Source of the DNA: Fibrobacter sp. | Lineage (GTDB): Bacteria > Fibrobacterota > Fibrobacteria > Fibrobacterales > Fibrobacteraceae | Direction: 5' to 3' | NCBI GenBank assembly: GCA_024399065.1 | Contig: JAKSIB010000033.1 | Coordinates: 1 to 35,522, forward strand | Length of the DNA stretch: 35,522 nt | Shown here: one piece after another, positions 1-8,630 of the stretch | How positions within the stretch are numbered: the stretch's first letter is position 1 | Layout of the letters: each line of letters opens with the position of its first letter | Translations under genes and position numbers: made by a program | The notes under the pieces: generated by a model | The model's input: the letters and a program-made list of their open reading frames with translations, nothing else | Told to the model about the DNA's origin: nothing | The model's database searches: none

Positions 1-99
1 TAAGCACATCTCCGATTCCTTCAATCTTCCCGGCAGTCTCTCAGGATTGCCGTCCCGTTCGTTCGGTCCTTTCGGGCGTCCCGTTCGAGGGTGAGGCCA

Positions 100-127
100 A
101 TTATAGAATTTTCGTGGACAATGTCAA
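100..127 (-). promoter_or_regulatory. Strong leftward sigma70-type promoter, probably for a stable-RNA operon
   Basis: On the minus strand a perfect -35 TTGACA (122-127) and a perfect -10 TATAAT (100-105) are separated by 16 bases. The bases after the -10 are GC-rich (GGCCTC), as in stringently controlled rRNA promoters. Upstream (128-175) lie A/T tracts resembling an UP element. The transcribed leader (1-93) is G/C-rich with no open frame or ribosome site visible. An rRNA or other stable-RNA operon left of the window is an inference; the RNA itself is not in view. Confidence 0.7.
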
Positions 128-307
128 GGGTTTTTCTCAAAAAATTTCAACTTTTTTCACTTTTTTCGCAAATAACGGGATTTATTCCACATTCCCGCCA
201 ATTTATCAACATTCTGTCAACAGAAAAGTTTTTTACCCCTAACAGTTCCATGTCGTTTTTCCGACCAGAACCACTCTTTTTTCCCTAAAATAATGATGAC
301 GGCGTTT

Positions 308-1042
308 TTATCGATCCGTTTTTACAGCTTCATCTGCACGATCGAACCTTTGCCATTCGGAGCCCAGCGCAAGAGGAGTCCCCGACACAATTTCATCGAC
401 CATCAACGAGACTATGTCAAAATCATTTATTCGAGATAACCCATAAGTCCTGACCTTACCGTAGGCAAGAATCTTTTGGGATGACGGATTCACAATCGCA
501 TAGGTGGCAACAAGTCGAACGTCCAATTCATCGAACTTGTGATTTTCCGTATAAACTAAAATCGGAGCAATGATGATATTTACACCACCAGCAATTCCTT
601 CATTTGTCTTCAACGAGGGAATGCGCAGAGTATCTCTGGCATTACGCTGCACTCTCCCGCTGTCCAACGGAACAGCCTTAGGCACAAAGGAAAACGCGTC
701 GTCGCCAACTTGCTTTACGAACACTTCCTTAGAAATATTTTTTGCAGACTTCTTCAAACGCTTATTGAACCACGCACCGAAATTATCGCGATACTCAGTC
801 CACTCTTCATTGAAGAAACGATAGTTGTCAAATACCGGTTCCGAATAAACAAAACGAACCGTCGTCGGCTTCTTATTCCACTCCTGATCAACCCAGGAAT
901 ACTCTTTCTCAAAATCAACGTATCGATTACTGTTCGTGTAATTCGTAATATCAATAACAAGCCCCAACATGGTCGTGCAGCCGGCAAGACCAAGTGCAAT
1001 AAGGCACAGGAACAACAAAGAGAATATACGAGTCCTAACCAT
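308..1042 (-). CDS. Putative outer-membrane lipoprotein, function unknown
   Basis: A 244-residue protein with a lipoprotein signal: basic start, hydrophobic stretch, then lipobox LAGC with the acylated cysteine at residue 22. The mature part is charged, soluble-looking and rich in aromatic residues, and I recognise no family. Its ATG overlaps the stop of the upstream gene by one base (TAATG), so the two are probably translationally coupled and work together at the envelope. No convincing terminator is seen after it; the next minus-strand signal is the strong promoter at 100-127. The coding call is firm and the function unknown. Confidence 0.85.
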   Translation of the reverse strand: MVRTRIFSLLFLCLIALGLAGCTTMLGLVIDITNYTNSNRYVDFEKEYSWVDQEWNKKPTTVRFVYSEPVFDNYRFFNEEWTEYRDNFGAWFNKRLKKSAKNISKEVFVKQVGDDAFSFVPKAVPLDSGRVQRNARDTLRIPSLKTNEGIAGGVNIIIAPILVYTENHKFDELDVRLVATYAIVNPSSQKILAYGKVRTYGLSRINDFDIVSLMVDEIVSGTPLALGSEWQRFDRADEAVKTDR

Positions 1043-2172
1043 TATTCCATCCTCATGGGAACGCCGAGATGAAAGCCTGCAGACAGGGACAACTTCTGCC
1101 CGATTCCGGAGCGCTTCTTTCCGCCAGAAGTCATCGTGGAATAATCAATCAGATACTGGGCGCGAAGATCGATGTCAAACACACCCGAAATCGGAATCAG
1201 GAAATCGCCCTGCACTCCAACAAAAGGCGTAAAGCAATCATCCTCTTCTTTCGTGCCGGTAAAATCGTAGGAGGTCTTAGCGATTCCAAAAAGAACATCA
1301 GCCATGTAGTATTTGTGCTGAAGAAGGGAAAAGCCCGAAGCGATTCCTCCTGCAAAATCCTCGACACCAACTTCTTCGTTTTTAAGATTGTAGAACTGAG
1401 TCTGCAAGAAAAATTTCCAGATACGCAATTCCACCATCAGAGTTCTTCCAGAAGCACCATCAACAAAGTCTCCAATACTTCCGCCATAGAACGACTGTGC
1501 GTAACCATAGTTTATCTGTAAATGATGAACTTTTCGGGCGTTCCTCAAATGCTGTTTTTCAGCCTTGTCCGCAACACCAGGCAATACCGCAGGCAACTTG
1601 CCTACCCACTTGCTTTTGGGGTTCCTGTTTTCGAAACTTATCCAGTTCTCTTCAGACTTCTGAATTTCTTCCGTTGTTCCGCCGCCATAGCTAAACACCA
1701 AACGTTCCAGGAAAATTCCAAAGAATTCCTTGGTATCGCGGGCTACGTCTTGATAACCAGCATATTCCTTTAAGGCACCATAGTTGACATTGATTGCAAA
1801 ATTTCTTTCTTCCCTATAATCCCCGTCACCAACCAGCGACTTTCCGGCACGGTACGTTCTTATAGAATCCTGATTTTCAAGGAGAGCGAAAGCCCTTTCC
1901 CATAGCTTCTGCTTATCTTCCGCATTTGCATTCTGGATTGCATAACAGACCATCAAGAATTCTTCGTCAAAAGAAAGAAAGACCTGATTAGAATCAAGGG
2001 ATGCAGACCAACCATCTGCGTATCCCACCAAAGTGACTGCAGAACCTGAATCAAAACTGGAAGTCAATAGCTTGAACTTTTTGGAAGCCAGGTCTTCATT
2101 CTGTGCAGCCGCCAAAGCCGGTGACAACAAAAGCGCCACCAGCAAAAGCACACATTTTAAACCTTGGAACAT
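1042..2172 (-). CDS. Exported protein of unknown function, coupled to the lipoprotein
   Basis: A 376-residue protein starting with a Sec signal peptide (MFQGLKCVLLLVALLLSPAL, cleavage probably after the following AAA). I chose the ATG at 2172 because a GGGGG ribosome site sits about 6 bases upstream; a TTG 15 bases further out would precede that site. The C-terminal half (about residues 210-376) alternates aromatic and polar residues and ends in short strand-like segments, which suggests an outer-membrane barrel, but this is only an impression. It is followed with a one-base overlap by the lipoprotein gene, giving a two-gene envelope unit. No named family recognised. Confidence 0.85.
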   Translation of the reverse strand: MFQGLKCVLLLVALLLSPALAAAQNEDLASKKFKLLTSSFDSGSAVTLVGYADGWSASLDSNQVFLSFDEEFLMVCYAIQNANAEDKQKLWERAFALLENQDSIRTYRAGKSLVGDGDYREERNFAINVNYGALKEYAGYQDVARDTKEFFGIFLERLVFSYGGGTTEEIQKSEENWISFENRNPKSKWVGKLPAVLPGVADKAEKQHLRNARKVHHLQINYGYAQSFYGGSIGDFVDGASGRTLMVELRIWKFFLQTQFYNLKNEEVGVEDFAGGIASGFSLLQHKYYMADVLFGIAKTSYDFTGTKEEDDCFTPFVGVQGDFLIPISGVFDIDLRAQYLIDYSTMTSGGKKRSGIGQKLSLSAGFHLGVPMRME

Positions 2173-2339
2173 TCTGACCCCCAACAAAAAAACGCCTACG
2201 CCACAGAGGCATATGCGTTCTTAATATACAATAAAAGTTTGTACCGAAAAGCGCAAACAAAAATTTTTTTGACGCGATCTAAAAATACAAATATTTTGGT
2301 GCCCACGCGGGGGTAACTTTCGCAGCGCAGACGCCTACT

Positions 2340-4052
2340 TTATTTTCGTCCTTGGTCGCGGAGGCGGAACAGCACACAGGCGATGTCCACGGGGCGGGCA
2401 AGACTCATCTCGCGGCTCATGCCTTGAGGCAGATTGCGGAAGCCCACGTTCCTGATTTTTTCGCAGAGCTTTCCGATGCAATCTACGATGGAGGCTGCGG
2501 AAGAATCGTCGCCGGAACTGTTACTGATAACATTCTGGCAGAGGTTCAACAGCATGAAGCCCGCACCCAGGCGCTGTTGCTTGTCGGCGAGGGTGACCAG
2601 ACGGCTGGTGTCTGCCACCAGGAAGCCCATTTGCAACAAAGTGTCGCCAGAAAGTTTCACCTTGACTTGGCGTTCCACGGCGGAGGTGGGGCGAATGCTG
2701 TTCTGGATGGGCTTGATGTATTCTGCAAAATTGCGACAAGCGGGAGCGACGAAGGGCGGCAAGTTTGCCGGAGTCGTTTCAACAGTTCCCTTGAACTTTG
2801 CACATTCAGCCTTGTAGTTTGCCATGACGATAATGTTGTCCGCAAGTTCCAAGTAGTCGCCACAGGCGCCAGCCACAAGAATAAAGCTACGACCCTGAGC
2901 TGCAATATCGCGAATGCGGTCGGTCAGCGGGATAAGCGGTTCGCGGTCATCACCCAACAGTTTGCGTACTCGGACATCGCGAATCAAGAAATTCACTGCG
3001 GAGGAATCTTCGTCAATGAGGTAGGTTTTGGAACCCGCCTCCATGGCCTCAAGTAGGTTGGCGGCCTCGCTTGTGGAACCGGAGGCGCTTGCGGTGGTAA
3101 ACTCGCGGGTGCTTACACCGCCCGGAAGATCTCGCACAAACTGGGACAGGTCCGTACCGCGGACACTGCGACCGTCTTCAACACCTACGCGAAGGGCCGA
3201 TTCATCGATGACGATTCCCTCGCGGCCATCCCCAGGGACATGGGGGTAGACGGAGCGAGTCAAAGCTTGGAGCAAAGTGGACTTTCCGTGGAAGGCACCA
3301 CCCGTAATAACGGTAACGCCCTTGGGGATTCCCATACCGCGGACTTCGCGCCCGTTCACCTTCAAAGTCACGGCCATTTCGGCGGGAGCCTCAAAAGGAA
3401 TTGCACCCGGGAGCGAATCCTCGCTTATACCCGAAGCACGGGGAAGCACGGCACCATCAGGCACAAAGGCAGCAAGGCCACGAGCATCCAACTCCTTCAA
3501 AACCTCTGCACGGTCAGCCAGTACATTATAATGGGCAGTCAATTCCGGCAAAACACCGCCTTCACAGCGGGAGCCTTCATTATATAAGCTAGCAGAAACC
3601 AGGTCCGGAAGGACCATGGTCAAAATTTCGGCGGCAGCCTCGGCCTGGATCTTTCGACCTTCGCCCGGCAACCGTACCTGAAGAACCGCACGCAACTCCC
3701 CGTTATCGATCCAGAGGGAATTTCGCACCAGCATTTCAGGTCCAGCCACGTCAAAAACAACAGCGGCATCCTTGTCCGGATACTTTTCCTTGACCACAGC
3801 GCTCATTCGGCGGAGCAAAAAGTCACTCAAAGCCAGTCTACGTTCAAAGGTTCCACCCCATTCGGAAGGGTACCCCAGCATCTGGAGGTTCGCCTTAATC
3901 ATGACCCTGGAAGCCGGAGCAAACGGATCGCCCTGCACATGAAGGAATTCCAGGGAAAAATCGCCAAAATCCCATGGTTTATCAGCCAAGGACTTGTACA
4001 AACCGTAGTTTTTCCCTGCAAGTGTGCGGATTTTTTGATAAAGAGCCTTCAT
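2340..4052 (-). CDS. ABC_ATPase family (PF09818-type) P-loop protein
   Basis: A 570-residue cytosolic protein. The Walker A motif is GGAFHGKSTLL near residue 255, a form (G-x-x-H-G-K-S-T) typical of the predicted ABC-class ATPases of PF09818. A Walker B-like stretch, TYLIDEDSSA, follows near residue 340. The length matches that family. There are no membrane segments and no permease gene beside it, so it is not a transporter ATPase. Structural work on a trypanosome relative (MRB1590) suggests nucleic-acid binding, but the bacterial role is unknown. It stands alone, 167 bases upstream of the exported-protein gene on the same strand, and is divergent from the PEGA gene. The family assignment is confident; the function is not. 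Confidence 0.88.
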   Translation of the reverse strand: MKALYQKIRTLAGKNYGLYKSLADKPWDFGDFSLEFLHVQGDPFAPASRVMIKANLQMLGYPSEWGGTFERRLALSDFLLRRMSAVVKEKYPDKDAAVVFDVAGPEMLVRNSLWIDNGELRAVLQVRLPGEGRKIQAEAAAEILTMVLPDLVSASLYNEGSRCEGGVLPELTAHYNVLADRAEVLKELDARGLAAFVPDGAVLPRASGISEDSLPGAIPFEAPAEMAVTLKVNGREVRGMGIPKGVTVITGGAFHGKSTLLQALTRSVYPHVPGDGREGIVIDESALRVGVEDGRSVRGTDLSQFVRDLPGGVSTREFTTASASGSTSEAANLLEAMEAGSKTYLIDEDSSAVNFLIRDVRVRKLLGDDREPLIPLTDRIRDIAAQGRSFILVAGACGDYLELADNIIVMANYKAECAKFKGTVETTPANLPPFVAPACRNFAEYIKPIQNSIRPTSAVERQVKVKLSGDTLLQMGFLVADTSRLVTLADKQQRLGAGFMLLNLCQNVISNSSGDDSSAASIVDCIGKLCEKIRNVGFRNLPQGMSREMSLARPVDIACVLFRLRDQGRK

Positions 4053-4116
4053 GAAATACCGTAAAAACTGTTAAATGCCCGATTTTTTCATCAATAAAGT
4101 TAACAAAAAAGCGATG

Positions 4117-4146
4117 TTTAACGGAAAACCAACCCTTTTATATAAT
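4117..4146 (+). promoter_or_regulatory. Possible promoter of the PEGA-domain gene
   Basis: TTTAAC (4117-4122) and TATAAT (4141-4146) are separated by 18 bases, about 87 bases before the ATG at 4233. A second TATAAT lies only about 14 bases before the ATG, too close to leave room for the ribosome site, so I prefer the upstream one. The -35 match is weak. Confidence 0.35.
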
Positions 4147-4232
4147 GTTCAATAACTTTTTCATTAAAAAAGTATTAAATTCTCAAAAAATCTTTGTATT
4201 TTATTACGCAAACTATAATAGGAGTTAAATCC

Positions 4233-4769
4233 ATGAAGAAACTTTCCATTATTGCCCTTATGGTTGCATTTATGTTCACCGCAGCCGTAGCTGACGATGA
4301 TCCGCCTCCTCGCAACAAGCCGGCAACCGTTACCATCATCACCAACCCGCCTAACAGCGACGTGTACCTCGGTGGTGAAATGCTCGGTAAGAGCCCCATT
4401 GAAAACATGAACGTCAAGTCCGGCCGTCAGACCCTCGTGGTGATCGACCAGGGCTACGAACTGGTTAACCAGCGCGTCAACGTTTGGCCGGGCAACGACA
4501 AGCGTAACACTTTCGACTTCGGTACCAAGATTCCTAAGGGCCACGTCAAGGTGACCACCAATCCTGGCAAGTGCATCATCTTCATCGATGGCGACCAGGC
4601 TGACAAGACCGATGGCGCTCCGCTCACCGTTCACAACCTCGACGCTGGCGACCACATGGTTCGTGCAGAATGCTCCAACCGCAAGTCTGCTGAAGCTCTC
4701 GTGACCGTCAAGGGTGAAGAAACCGTTGAAGTCACTCTCGACGCAACCGGCAAGAAGAAGAAAAAATAA
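4233..4769 (+). CDS. Exported PEGA-domain protein
   Basis: A 178-residue protein with a Sec signal peptide (MKKLSIIALMVAFMFTAAVA). The start at 4233 follows an AGGAG site with normal spacing; frames extending further upstream lack one. The mature region holds two PEGA-like beta repeats: TVTIITNPPNSDVYLGG with GKSPI (about residues 30-100) and HVKVTTNPGKCIIFIDGD (about 110-170). PEGA domains (PF08308) are small beta modules on surface or periplasmic proteins and are thought to be structural or binding units. The tail ends in a run of lysines. Codon choice suggests high expression. A strong terminator follows, so it is probably monocistronic. The ligand is unknown. Confidence 0.88.
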   Translation: MKKLSIIALMVAFMFTAAVADDDPPPRNKPATVTIITNPPNSDVYLGGEMLGKSPIENMNVKSGRQTLVVIDQGYELVNQRVNVWPGNDKRNTFDFGTKIPKGHVKVTTNPGKCIIFIDGDQADKTDGAPLTVHNLDAGDHMVRAECSNRKSAEALVTVKGEETVEVTLDATGKKKKK

Positions 4770-4813
4770 TCAAGTAATTACGATTTTTCTCTCACACTGT
4801 TTATAACAGTAAA

Positions 4814-4843
4814 GCCTTCGGCACTTGCCGAAGGCATTTTTTT
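4814..4843 (+). terminator. Rho-independent terminator after the PEGA gene
   Basis: A perfect 9-bp stem (GCCTTCGGC / GCCGAAGGC) with an ACTT loop is followed by A and seven T residues. Confidence 0.93.
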
Positions 4844-4953
4844 GTCCATAATACGAACAAAGCGTCAAAAAGCCCCCATTATAGGTATTGCTAAAACTAC
4901 TTTACGAAATTTTTATTTATTTTCAGATTAGAATTTTCTCAGGGTAGTATATA

Positions 4954-5847
4954 ATGAAATTCAAGATTTTTGCGCTTGCAGCAGCTATGCTCGTAGGCCA
5001 AGCATTTGCCTTCATTGGCTTCGGTGTGCACTACGCACCGAGCTTCAACACCAAGTTGGACGCATCCAAAGGATTCTCCGACGTGACCCCGGAAAAGCTT
5101 AAGGAATACAATATTCCTGGCGCTTATGAAACAAAGATTGAATACTTCCATGAAGGCATGGACGAACCCATGATCCACGGCCTCGGTTTCAAGATCTGGT
5201 TGGACAGTATTTCCATTGTGGACATTGAAGCAACCGTCAACCTCCAGTACGGTTCCTACAACGCCAAGATCCGCACAGAAGTCACAAAGCCCACTTTAGA
5301 TCTCCTGAATCCTCTCGAAACAATCACCCGTGAAGACAACCTGCAGATCGATATGTCCGGCACTCCCTTCGGCACCGCAACTCCCAAGTTCGTGGCCATG
5401 AACGGCGACCTTTCCGTGACCTTCCCCTTCCTTACTTCCCTGGTCACCTTGGTCCGTCCCTACGTTGGTGCCGGTGTAACCGTGTTCATGAACACCTTCG
5501 TCATGGATGACGAATTCATCAGTGATCTTGTGAACGATGAAGAATTCCAGAATATGCTTGCCAACGAAGTCATCACAGGAGCAACTGACAAGGCTGAAGA
5601 AGACGCCAAGAAAAAAGCCCAGATGGTGATGAACAAAGTCAAGGAACAGGCTAAGAAGCAAACTTTGAACTACACTATCGGCGGACACGCCATCCTGGGT
5701 GCCCGCTTCAGATTCCCGTATATTCCCCTTGCCATGTACATCAACGGCAAGTACTACTTCGGTGAATACTTCAGCAACGACAAGCATCCCGATGAAATCA
5801 CTCCGGGTCATTTCGCTGCAGAAGCAGGTATAGGACTTTCTTTCTAA
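4954..5847 (+). CDS. Exported, probably outer-membrane protein of unknown function
   Basis: A 297-residue protein with a clear signal peptide ending QAFA (about residue 19). The mature protein starts with strand-like segments (IGFGVHYAPSF). In the middle is a charged helical stretch rich in K, E and A (about residues 205-235), and the protein ends in AAEAGIGLSF. The terminal phenylalanine and alternating pattern fit an outer-membrane beta-barrel, with the charged helix as a loop or plug. This is structural inference, not a family match. It lies 43 bases before the response regulator on the same strand, so it may be co-transcribed or a target of that system. Confidence 0.82.
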   Translation: MKFKIFALAAAMLVGQAFAFIGFGVHYAPSFNTKLDASKGFSDVTPEKLKEYNIPGAYETKIEYFHEGMDEPMIHGLGFKIWLDSISIVDIEATVNLQYGSYNAKIRTEVTKPTLDLLNPLETITREDNLQIDMSGTPFGTATPKFVAMNGDLSVTFPFLTSLVTLVRPYVGAGVTVFMNTFVMDDEFISDLVNDEEFQNMLANEVITGATDKAEEDAKKKAQMVMNKVKEQAKKQTLNYTIGGHAILGARFRFPYIPLAMYINGKYYFGEYFSNDKHPDEITPGHFAAEAGIGLSF

Positions 5848-5890
5848 CAAAAAATTTTAATTAGGTGCGAATAAAAACAGGATCCCCAAA

Positions 5891-6613
5891 ATGACACAAA
5901 ATACTTGCAGCACTAACATCCTCATTATCGAAGACGAAATCGCCATTGCCGAAGGCCTGGTCGATCTTTGCGAATTGAACGGCTACCGCGTCAAGCACGT
6001 CGTCAACGGCGAAGACGGTCTCGCAGAAGCCTTGACCGGACAGTATGGTCTTGTCCTTCTGGACCTCATGCTCCCGGGCATGGACGGCTTTACCGTTTGC
6101 GACAAGATTCGCGAACAGGACAAGAGTCTTCCCATCATCATCCTTTCTGCAAAGAATGCCGATGAAGATATCATCAACGGCCTGAAGTACGGCGCAGACG
6201 ACTACATCCCGAAGCCGTTCTCCGTTCCCATGCTTCTTGCACGTATCGAAGCAGTGCTCCGCCGCAGCCGCCAGTCCCTTGAAAACGAAGGCAAGCTGGT
6301 TGCTGGCAACCTGAAGGTGAACTTCCGTGAATACACCGGCTTCCGCGGTGACGAAGAACTGGCATTCACCCGTAAGGAAATCGAAATTCTCGAATACCTG
6401 TGGAACAACCGCGACCACGCCGTTCCTCGTGCCGAACTCCTCCGCAAGGTCTGGGGTTACGAAAACGCTGAATCCGTGGACACCCGTACTGTGGACATCC
6501 ACATTACCAAGCTCCGTAAGAAGATTGAAGACGATCCCGCTCATCCGAAGCTTTTGGTGACCTTCCGTGGCGAAGGCTACCAGATGCGTTCTGCACCTGA
6601 ATGCGCAAGATAA
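5891..6613 (+). CDS. OmpR/PhoB-family two-component response regulator
   Basis: A 240-residue regulator. The receiver domain (about 8-125) has the acidic pocket E14-D15, phosphoacceptor D58 (LLDLMLPGMDG), conserved S86 and K108 (PKPF). A winged-helix DNA-binding domain follows (about 140-235), with the family pattern FTRKEIEILEYL, RAELLRKVWG and DTRTVDIHITKLRKKI. All receiver residues are intact, so it should be phosphorylated. Its last 13 bases overlap the start of the histidine kinase gene, making them a cognate pair. An AGGA site precedes the ATG. The regulon cannot be read from this window; the adjacent envelope protein is a plausible target. Confidence 0.95.
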   Translation: MTQNTCSTNILIIEDEIAIAEGLVDLCELNGYRVKHVVNGEDGLAEALTGQYGLVLLDLMLPGMDGFTVCDKIREQDKSLPIIILSAKNADEDIINGLKYGADDYIPKPFSVPMLLARIEAVLRRSRQSLENEGKLVAGNLKVNFREYTGFRGDEELAFTRKEIEILEYLWNNRDHAVPRAELLRKVWGYENAESVDTRTVDIHITKLRKKIEDDPAHPKLLVTFRGEGYQMRSAPECAR

Positions 6614-8565
6614 AATTCAAAGAAATCAAATCTTACGTAATTAAGCACCAGACTATCATTAAAGAACGTCTGGTGTTTGTTTGCATTTTCCTTGCCATCG
6701 CAATCCCGATGATGATCTTCATGGTTCGAAGCTACGAGCAGTCCCAAACTCTCGAAGAGAAGAAACTTGAAGAGACCATCAGCAATGCCTACGCGAACCT
6801 CAACGAAATTTTCGGCAACGACATCAACCGAGAAAATAACCGACCCTACAAGGACTACGGTATTCTCCGTTCTATTTCCGTTATCGGCGGTAACAGCCAT
6901 CTCGTTTCCGAATTCGTCGCATTCCCCGACACCAGTGGTCCGTTCTGCGCATACAACCCGCAGCTCAACTACTGCCAGAAAGGTCTGGTGGGACACTTCC
7001 AGATTTCCCATAACGGAAAGCTGCTGACCCCGTTCTATCCGGACTCCGACACCGACGTGGGTAGAAGCTTCTGGGAAATCATCTCCCAGGACCAGCCCCG
7101 CGAACGTAAGGCCACCCACGACTTGATCCAGAACTTGCTGGACCAGTTGAACATAAAGAACAAGTCCGCCACCACAAAGATCCCGCTTCTTTCCGACACC
7201 ACGGCGACCATTGACGACTTCACAGAGAATTACGTCAAGGATTCCACAAAGCATGTGGAAATCAAGATTCCTTCTCGAATTGAACAGACCTCCGAAGAAG
7301 AAGCATTTACCTACTGGGCAGAAAACGCCCGCATCGATAACGAAGTCTATCCTTACGCAGACAACGGCTACGAAATCGACACTACCCAGGTCAGCGTACG
7401 CGCCATGGAACAGACACTGCAGCAGCAGATGCTGGCTGGCGGTACAAAGATTCCTGTGACTGTGGAAAACATGCAGGTGAAGGCTACGGACGTCTACCTG
7501 GTATTCTTCCGTCAGATTTTCATCGGTAAGCTGGCCGTGATCCAGGGCTTCGTCGTAGACAAGGTCGTGTACCTGAACTACATGACCCAGGAACTGCACG
7601 ACATCTACGCACGACTCCCCTACGCCATCGAACTTTGGGAAGGCGGAAGCCCCGTTATCAATCTCGGCTTCAAGAACAGCCGCTACGAGTTGCAGGCTAC
7701 CAAGCCCATGCTCGCTCCCTACGAACGTTTTACTTTCAAGATGTACACCGACAGCGCGGTCAACACTTCCGGTATCACCCTCCTTCTTGCCGGAATCGTC
7801 GTGCTTCTTGTGATTGCAATTTGCATGATTACCATCTACCGCTTCATCCAGAGCAAGGTGGCCCTCGCGACCAAGCGTCAGGACTTCGTCTCCGCAATCA
7901 CCCACGAACTGAAAACTCCTCTCACCGCCATCAAGATGTATGCGGAACTGCTACAAAGTTTCGGCGGTCTCAACGAAGAGAAAAAACAGAAGTACTACAA
8001 CCAGATTGCAAGCGAAGCCGACAGACTTTCCCGCTTGATCCAGAACGTATTGAACCTTTCCAAGCTGGATGGCAACCGTTGGAACGTGCAGCTCCGCAAG
8101 GAACGTCCGAAGGCAGTGCTTGACGACTTTATCGCCACCTACAGCAGGAATGTGGAAAAGCAGGGCTTTGAATTGACCGTCTCCTCCGACACCGACGCAA
8201 GCAACGTCAGCCTGCTCATCGACCGAGACGCCATTATGCAGATTCTTATGAACCTGGTGGATAACTCCCTGAAGTTCTCCAAGAATGCCGACTACAAGAT
8301 GATCAACATCGAGCTGGCCATCAAGGGAACCGACATGTACCTGGCCGTGCGCGACTATGGCCCGGGTATTCCGCCTTCTGAAATGAAGAAGGTGTTCCAG
8401 GAATTCTACCGCGTGGAAAACGAAATGACCCGACAGACAAGCGGAACGGGTATCGGTCTTTCCATGGTGAAGAAACTTTGCACATTGTGTAATATGAAGA
8501 TTGAAATTGAAAACGCAAATCCTGGGTTGAGGACTAAAATCCACTTCCCGTCGTTGTCAATTTAA
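6601..8565 (+). CDS. Membrane sensor histidine kinase, partner of the adjacent regulator
   Basis: A 654-residue kinase. Transmembrane helix 1 is near residues 21-41 and helix 2 near 395-417, enclosing a large periplasmic sensor of about 350 residues with no family I recognise. Helix 2 leads almost directly into the HisKA domain (ITHELKTPLTAIKMY, phosphoacceptor H435), with no room for a normal HAMP domain. The ATPase domain follows with N box (MNLVDNSLKFS), G1 (DYGPGIP) and G2 (GTGIGLSMV). All catalytic motifs are intact. The start overlaps the regulator gene by 13 bases. The signal is unknown; a long extracytoplasmic domain suggests an envelope or nutrient cue. Confidence 0.94.
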   Translation: MRKIKFKEIKSYVIKHQTIIKERLVFVCIFLAIAIPMMIFMVRSYEQSQTLEEKKLEETISNAYANLNEIFGNDINRENNRPYKDYGILRSISVIGGNSHLVSEFVAFPDTSGPFCAYNPQLNYCQKGLVGHFQISHNGKLLTPFYPDSDTDVGRSFWEIISQDQPRERKATHDLIQNLLDQLNIKNKSATTKIPLLSDTTATIDDFTENYVKDSTKHVEIKIPSRIEQTSEEEAFTYWAENARIDNEVYPYADNGYEIDTTQVSVRAMEQTLQQQMLAGGTKIPVTVENMQVKATDVYLVFFRQIFIGKLAVIQGFVVDKVVYLNYMTQELHDIYARLPYAIELWEGGSPVINLGFKNSRYELQATKPMLAPYERFTFKMYTDSAVNTSGITLLLAGIVVLLVIAICMITIYRFIQSKVALATKRQDFVSAITHELKTPLTAIKMYAELLQSFGGLNEEKKQKYYNQIASEADRLSRLIQNVLNLSKLDGNRWNVQLRKERPKAVLDDFIATYSRNVEKQGFELTVSSDTDASNVSLLIDRDAIMQILMNLVDNSLKFSKNADYKMINIELAIKGTDMYLAVRDYGPGIPPSEMKKVFQEFYRVENEMTRQTSGTGIGLSMVKKLCTLCNMKIEIENANPGLRTKIHFPSLSI

Positions 8566-8630
8566 TTGGTGTTTATGTATTTTTGGACTGCTGTAGGGAG
8601 CAAAACCAAGAATCACAAAAGGATGATGGT

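Noticed and set aside
6577..7905. A 442-codon minus-strand frame over the two-component genes
   Set aside because: Shadow of the histidine kinase, whose catalytic motifs are all on the plus strand.
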